Shown in pieces: positions 58,997 through 64,000 of a DNA stretch of 64,000 nucleotides. Made by a program: the position numbers and the translations under genes. The stretch's first letter is position 1, and each line of letters starts with the position of its first letter. The notes under the pieces were generated by a model that did not search any database, had not been told where the DNA came from, and was given only the letters and a program-made list of their open reading frames with translations. Source of the DNA: Ceratodon purpureus (taxonomy: Eukaryota; Streptophyta; Bryopsida; Pseudoditrichales; Ditrichaceae). The stretch is from contig CM026426.1 of NCBI GenBank assembly GCA_014871385.1, positions 261,201-325,200 on the forward strand. The letters run 5' to 3'.

Positions 58997-60059
58997 CATG
59001 TTTACCTTGCTTTCGGTTTCTCAGATGCTCTCGATCTCGGCTTTCATCGTTGCAGATGATAGTGACTGAGCTAATATGAGCGATGCCCAGTCCCTTGGTT
59101 TGACTCTAGACCCAATCGATTTTAATGTCGACGCATATTATGTTGATAAGGGACGTTTTCCGGAATATGGCAAAGCTGTGCGAAAAGGGAAAGGCAGAGC
59201 TCTGGAGGACGGTGACGATGTAGAAGTGGAGGAGGATGCCCCTACCAAAGAACAAACCCCCTCCTCCAGTACCGCAGGCATCAGCAATGAGGGCGATGGT
59301 CCGCCTTCAGATCCGGTGAGTCAGACAGCATCTAAAGGTGGAGTCGGGAGAAGACTCGATTTTCCTGAGGTGGACATTACGCGTACAGACGAAGAGAGAC
59401 CGTGTTCTGCACCGGAGCTGGGATGAGGAAGTGTGAAAAAGACTGGTGGTGGGCGAAGTACTAGGAAACAGGCACAAAAGAAAAAGAGGGTCGACCCACC
59501 AGCACGGCAAGCCTCCTCGTTGGGTAGAGCCGCTCCCGTTCCAGATATTCAAGTTCTTCTTGCAGAACTGCAGGCGTCCGAGGAAAGGAAGAAGTCCTTA
59601 TTAGATAGGATGGAGAAGCAGAGCATGGATATGAACAAGACCGTGCAGGCGACACTGCAGGGTGCTCTGCAAGGCATGGGGCATGCCGCTGTTTTCCCGA
59701 ATGCGGGTCCAGTTCTGCCCAACGTCTAGCCCATAGATAGTGCCCTGCCTACTTCGCGAGTACTAGAGATTTTGGGCTCTCCTAGCGGTGGTGCAAATTT
59801 GCCAGAGACGGATCCAAGTCCTACATCAGTGCCTGAGCCAAGCCATCATTGCACCGACCAGGTCATGCGTGACCCTAGTCCGAGCCCACCTCCTTCCTCC
59901 CACAATCAGACTCAGGGCGATGCTTCCGAAACATCTTTTGGTCCCTCCTAAACTTAGATTTTTTGAACTCGAAATTTTGTAGATGAGGTGTTAACACCGG
60001 AGTAGTTCACTAAAATCTGCATTTTGTACCAAAGCGATTGTAATTAATACAAATAGGCT

Positions 60060-60082
60060 GTTTAGCTCAACCCGAGCTAAAC
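60060..60082. repeat. GCTC-class palindrome between the ParB-like and FCP1-like genes
   Basis: Arms GTTTAGCTC and GAGCTAAAC around AACCC. Confidence 0.75.
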
Positions 60083-60169
60083 CGTTCAACTTTTTACCAA
60101 TCCCTTCTATGTCAGCTTCATTGATCACTCTCTGATGATTCTATAGTTCTCTTGCAATGCCTAGATCAG

Positions 60170-61334
60170 AAATTACATGAGGAAGTGGACGATCTTCAAG
60201 TCATGGATGATGTTGTCATGGCCCAAACTGCGGATGTGCCTGTACGCTCAAATAAGGATTTAGATGGCACGGCCCAATGTGCTCTTATCTTATCACCGTG
60301 CCTAGAGGTCAATCCTGACGATCAACCCCAGGATTCGTTAGGGTCAGTGGGTCCTGTGGAGGATCGAGATGTCGTAGAAGAACAAGCCGAGGATGTTCAG
60401 GTATTTCATCCATCATTATATCTCGTTGCACTGTTTTCTTGGGTACTGACTTGCCCTGCGACTGTCCTCTTTGTATCATTCGTATAACTCCGTCCTAGTA
60501 TAATATAGTAATGTCCATTTGTCATCGGTATTTCCTCTCCAGGTGCGCGAGGCATCTAGATGTGACGTAAGTTCTAGTGAAGAATTTAGTCTTGTCCCGA
60601 CGCGACCTCAGAGTGGTTGGTTGAACGTTGTCCTCGACCTCAATGGAATACTCTGCTCCAGTACTCCTAAGTGGCCTGGACAATCATTTGTTAGCCATGA
60701 CCTTAACATCCACTCAACGTCCAAGCCAGCGATCGTCGGCCCCAAGCTTGTTTGTGTCAGGCCTAATTGTGCTGATTTCCTTCGTCGGTTGTCAACGTTC
60801 GCAACCATAACCGTCTGGAGTTCGATCAAGACTTCAACGACAAAAATGATCTGCGACTATCTATTCGGTCCGATTCGTCCAGTCTATCCGCTCAGAATTC
60901 TAGGTCAAGAAGACTGTCAGAGAGTTCCTATGGGCGTAGATTTTCGAGGTCGTCCGGTATTTATGAAGGAACCCGGGACTCAGAAGGACATCTTCCTTAA
61001 GCCGATGTGTGATGGTCTCTTTCGTAAATTTGATGGCCTATATTCGGAAGCCAACACCATTTTTATCGACGACAGTCCGATCAAGCACTGTCAGAATAAT
61101 TCTCACAATGTCCTTTTACTCTCCACTTGGAATAACCAAAACCCCAATGCCGCCAATGATCTTTTTTTGTATTTGAAACTTTTGCCATATCTTGTAGACC
61201 TACAGCACTTTGTTGGGACAATCGCTAGATTCAGGGCCGAGCGTCCGATCGGAAAAAAATGTATTATGATGACAGTTCTACCTGTGAACAATACGCTAAG
61301 ATTAACGAGGCAATTAGACATAGAGCATAATTAG
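60170..61334 (+). CDS. FCP1/NIF-type HAD phosphatase-like protein with altered first motif
   Basis: Two exons, 60170-60400 (acidic, EVDDLQVMDDVVMAQTADVP) and 60543-61334, joined in frame across a GT-AG intron. Exon 2 holds an FCP1-like HAD fold: motif I as VVLDLNGILC, motif II region TVWSSIKTSTTK, a LILGQEDC-like centre and motif IV as TIFIDDSPIKH. FCP1-type enzymes remove phosphate from serines, classically on the RNA polymerase II tail, using DxDx(T/V). Here the second Asp is Asn (DLNG), so the acid/base residue is lost and activity is doubtful; plant relatives with DLNG exist as I recall. Exon 1 may continue from an upstream gene part; no ATG is secured before KLHEEVDD other than one at 60152. 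The frame has no stop. Confidence 0.65.
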
Positions 61335-61580
61335 GCATGTTTTCGGTTCCCTAGTTTGTTAATGGACATTTTTGAACTGGCGCGAAGCTATCAGTATACT
61401 GTACATTTTAACTAACTGCCTAATCATTCTATCGAGACTACTCCTTTTGTAATACGAAGTTTATTTTTCTTTCTTAATCTATTCTGCCCTTGCGACGAAC
61501 CCTAAACCATTGCTGAAGTATTGGGCTATGTATGTTTCGATTTGCTTTATGTATTGCAAGATAATGCATGTTGAGCCTCA

Positions 61581-62413
61581 GTGGATTCTTTGAATATTGC
61601 TTATGGCTGCGGGCCTTCTCTGCGTAGCAGAAGGCTTCTGTTTCAATCGGTGGCAACAGCGCAGTCCACGATGGGCTATTCAACTATGGTTGTCGATGAA
61701 GGAATTGTGGACAGCCCGGTTAATTTGTCCATTCCCAAGACCCTGAAATCCCCTTCTCCTATGTGGCCACGGATTGTACTGCAGGTTTTATCTCCGAAAC
61801 GACAAATTTCTATCTCTACGAAGCGTGCTCTTTATAACAATGTGGAGGACATGTCGTCACCTCCACTAGCATAGGTTAGTTTTTATTCTTGGCTATAAGC
61901 TTTTCATTCCTTTCTGATGTTTCGTTCATGTAAGTCAGTCAAGTGATGGTAGCTGCTTGCATCTGTTCTTGCCTCCTATATGTCCTTAGTTTAGTTGGAA
62001 GCCATCTAAAATGATTGATCTTTTTCTACTTTCATTGAGCTAGGTATGTGCTAGCTTATGTCGGCTTCTTCCTTCAAGGTCTGTTCGACCTTTATAGTTG
62101 CACTCAGGAGTTTAGGTCGATTCGACCTAAACCGAAATCTCTTCCCAATGCTAATTTATCCCCTTTGCAAATGCCGAGGCTACGATCAACAACTACAGGA
62201 TCCGAGGCAAGGAAGTCTGGCAACTCCCACCCTAAACCATCCAGTACCCGTCGCCACTCTCTGCCTGAGTCAAGCATTGGTGACAGGCGTAGACAGAAGT
62301 TGCAACGTCTTCTTGATAGTCCAATGATGCAGGTGGAGGGAATGTCGTGGACACACCAGCGTCAACGGGAATTTGTCAAGTCAAGAATTGAGGCTTACGG
62401 GTGGACTCCATAA
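61581..62413 (+). CDS. Small basic hypothetical protein near the right end
   Basis: Two exon-like frames: 61581-61874 (ATG start, STMVVDEGIVDSPVNLSIPK, basic tail) and about 62048-62413 (Ser/Arg/Lys-rich, ending VEGMSWTHQRQREFVKSRIE then AYGWTP and TAA). Whether they are spliced together is uncertain. The palindrome at 62110-62132 lies within the second frame and would encode RSIRPK, or may lie in an unrecognised intron. No family recognised. Confidence 0.35.
62110..62132. repeat. Perfect GGTC-class palindrome
   Basis: Arms GTTTAGGTCGA and TCGACCTAAAC around one T. Compared with interior copies, GCTCGA has become GGTCGA on the left and TCGAGC has become TCGACC on the right. Confidence 0.85.
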
Positions 62414-62971
62414 CCATATAGTGGATAGTATGTACTGTATAGCAATGGCGCAGGCAATGAAGAGACGATTATAAGAGTCGTCTGTGTTATTTCAATGTAA
62501 TTATGTTTCGAATAAAACAATTGATTTGTTTGTCAAATTTTCTCGTCTGCCATTTATACCTCACTGTCATGCACTCTTTTCGTGTTCTTCAAAATTCCAA
62601 ATGTATTTTATGTGATTGGACATTGCTTTTACCCTAAACCTAGGTCTAGAAAGGTAACGGATAGTTACAACTATAAATACAAAAAACGTGGTTTACTCTT
62701 CTTTCTTGTTTTTTATTGCGTTTAGGTGTGATCGACCTGAATGACATAATCATCATCCTTCCTTAACCATGTTTTTAACGAATCATTGAACATTATTAAA
62801 TTCTCTCCTGTATGTTCGTGCATTTATGTCCACTCGACCTAAATGACATAGGCCTCATTGTTCCTTTAAAGTGTTTTTAATGATTCAATATTGATTTATG
62901 CGAGATCGCAGTAAATGGGAAGGCACGAATGTGGCCATTTCTCTACACGCTGATTTCCCAAATTCAAGAGT
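62414..62971. other. Non-coding right flank inside the element
   Basis: Two worn GGTC-class palindromes: 62721-62741 (TTTAGGT...CGACCTGAA) and 62822-62844 (ATTTATGTC with GACCTAAAT). No gene. Confidence 0.5.
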
Positions 62972-62995
62972 ATCTCCCAAAATAACGAATATGGT
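62972..62995 (-). repeat. Right inverted repeat of the putative element
   Basis: Reverse complement begins ACCATATTCG and continues TATTTTGGGA after one base; two mismatches to the left copy (positions 11 and 22). A nearby TTTCCCAAA (about 62954-62962) echoes the inner part, as at the left end. Confidence 0.5.
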
Positions 62996-64000
62996 ATTCT
63001 TTTAAACCTTTTATGTAATAAAAAAGATTAGTAATATATCAAATTTTGTACATATAAATAGTTTTTTCTTAAACTTCAAAATTAAGATATAAATATATTA
63101 TAGGTATATGTTTATACAATTTTTTCAAAACAAAATTATTAACCTTTTCGAAACTGATTTGGTCATTTTTAAATTCATCAATTTTACAATTTTTGTTCTT
63201 CCAATTAAAATTTGGATTTTCTTTAATAATCTTTAATAATTTGCTAAATTTTGTTAAATTGTGAAGATGGAAAATTGTAAAAAGAAAAATAAAATCATCA
63301 AGAACAACAAAGGAGATAACCTATTCTGTTAAGACTTGCTCGCAGTAGCTCAATTCACATTTGATGAGAGCTCCAATAAAAGATTAAACCTAATCAAAAC
63401 TACAACTACTCATGTAATGTAACTTTTAAAAAGAAACCTAGCATAGATCTTTGAGAGTCCCGTCTTTTCAACGACTCCCCAGACACCTGTCCATTCAGGA
63501 CTATTTCTTCGCTTGTACTTCTTCCTCCTTTGTTCATTCCTCTTAACTTTTGCACGTTCCATACCTCTCTAAGCATGAAAGAATTAAAGTAATGAACTCG
63601 CCCATCTTAAACAGTAGTTCAAGACCAGTATGCAGACATAAAATAAATGCATAAGAGTGCATCCTATGACTAGGATATACTTGACGGTACCTTCTTCGTC
63701 CAAATTTGCTATGTATGAGGCCAAAGTATGGTCCATTAAAGGGAGGAAAACTCTAGACCATTTAGTCCATCCGCTGGTTTTGTGCTCGAAGAATGTACCC
63801 TATATTGCTATCAGAGCAAGACATTGTATTCATACTTAGTGTACATTTTGAACGACTGCAAGTACATGATGTACAATGTATACAAATCTTTGTACAAAGA
63901 ACTGTACGACCTGGTTTCTAGAAATATCTGTTCAGCTATACGTATAATAGTACAGTACATCACGAATTTGTGACCCCACTGATTCTGCACAATTTCAGTG
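62996..64000. other. AT-rich flank right of the element
   Basis: No supported gene; short AT-biased frames only. No palindrome copies. Confidence 0.5.

Larger units (their letters stand above)
55886..59951 (+). pseudogene. Large multi-exon element protein with ParB-like motif
   Basis: Exons: 55886-57225, 57257-57314, about 57492-58890 and 59056-59951, with GT-AG borders. Exon 1 (frame from 55887) has no ATG at its start, so 5' exons are missing from view. It contains a variable linker rich in Ser/Thr/Lys (about residues 190-250) and GCTFWIINRQHSVAASK, which resembles the GQHR-type motif of ParB/sulfiredoxin-fold proteins. Exon 3 has WDLWKEVIASAACGELIDP, GILDVPAWKQFKKAYHVSKE and later PLSKYKTPDHPLCKDNRKFN. 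The last exon is acidic and then Lys/Arg-rich with a short coiled coil. Stops: TAG and TGA at 58213-58221, TGA near 59068-59070, TGA at 59424-59426, TAG at 59727-59729. No frameshift is needed. Three introns contain palindromes. Function unknown. Confidence 0.5.
47728..62995. mobile_element. Putative 15.3-kb palindrome-studded DNA element
   Basis: Bounded by a 24-bp inverted repeat with 22 matches. Every recognisable copy of the TTTAG-palindrome family in the window lies inside. Two gene sets diverge from an AT-rich centre: 50487-48508 (minus) and 55886-62413 (plus). Palindromes near both ends share one spelling (GGTCGA/TCGACC) while interior copies have another (GCTCGA/TCGAGC), a symmetry that fits one unit. 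A possible target duplication is only CTTT (47721-47724 and 62999-63002), which is weak. Most genes inside are interrupted by stops. Whether a known superfamily uses such ends I cannot tell. Confidence 0.45.

Noticed and set aside
16448-59951. A non-standard nuclear code in which TAG, TAA or TGA is read as an amino acid
   Set aside because: Host-gene copies show frameshifts as well as stops, stops replace different residues (Gln, Arg, Trp), and the intact GRAS and RING ORFs end at TGA with no internal TAG, TAA or TGA.
47721-63002. CTTT as a firm target-site duplication of the palindrome element
   Set aside because: Four low-complexity bases match too easily; kept only as a weak hint.
1-64000. 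Transcript repair of stops by U-to-C RNA editing
   Set aside because: Known in organelles of some seed-free plants, not in nuclear transcripts; introns and gene content show this is nuclear DNA.

Overview
This is nuclear DNA of a land plant. The supports are GT-AG introns, short tracts of the plant telomere repeat TTTAGGG, a complete GRAS transcription factor of the PAT1 clade, and broken copies of plant-type phosphoenolpyruvate carboxylase, a peroxisomal-type copper amine oxidase and a plant-specific MUN/MHD-like protein. An RNF213-like gene and several large repetitive protein families of a kind I associate with bryophytes, lycophytes, ferns and streptophyte algae point to a seed-free plant. 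That placement is inference; I cannot name the species. No rRNA, tRNA or CRISPR array was recognised.

Layout. 1-6.2 kb: decayed RNF213-like AAA+ ATPase gene, open at the left edge. 6.6-13.84 kb: nested non-autonomous repeats, with 24-bp minisatellites on a GGTGTAGGCGGACGGTGTGA core and four copies of one conserved end carrying two hairpins. 13.84-15.95 kb: uninterrupted RING-H2 ORF beginning where the last repeat stops. 16.4-20.1 kb: hAT transposase pseudogene (minus) with GC-rich subterminal repeats. 20.1-25.2 kb: broken MUN/MHD-like gene (minus). 26.7-29.4 kb: partial PEPC then partial copper amine oxidase (plus). 31.3-31.9 kb: diverged copy of the hairpin-ended repeat. 33.8-36.0 kb: the GRAS gene, the only clearly intact conventional gene. 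39.7-47.65 kb: repetitive-family genes, a Mutator-like (MULE) transposase pseudogene, a SET-domain fragment and an F-box-like fragment.

The most unusual part is 47.73-63.0 kb. A 24-bp inverted repeat (22 of 24 matching) lies at both ends of this 15.3-kb stretch. Inside it, and seen nowhere else in the window, are about twenty copies of a 21-31 bp palindrome. Copies near both ends are spelled TTTAGGTCGA with TCGACCTAAA; interior copies are spelled TTTAGCTCGA with TCGAGCTAAA, so both arms change together. The stretch holds two divergent gene sets around an AT-rich centre: a minus-strand transposase-like gene reading to the left end and a plus-strand set (ParB-like motif protein, FCP1-like protein, a small basic ORF) reading to the right end. 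Several palindromes lie in the introns of the plus-strand gene. I propose one large, palindrome-studded mobile element, now decayed.

Decay is widespread. In the hAT, MULE and element genes it is mostly isolated TAG/TGA/TAA codons in frames that otherwise stay open, usually one C-to-T (or G-to-A) step from Gln, Arg or Trp codons, as expected after long silencing by cytosine methylation. The host-gene copies show both stops and frameshifts.
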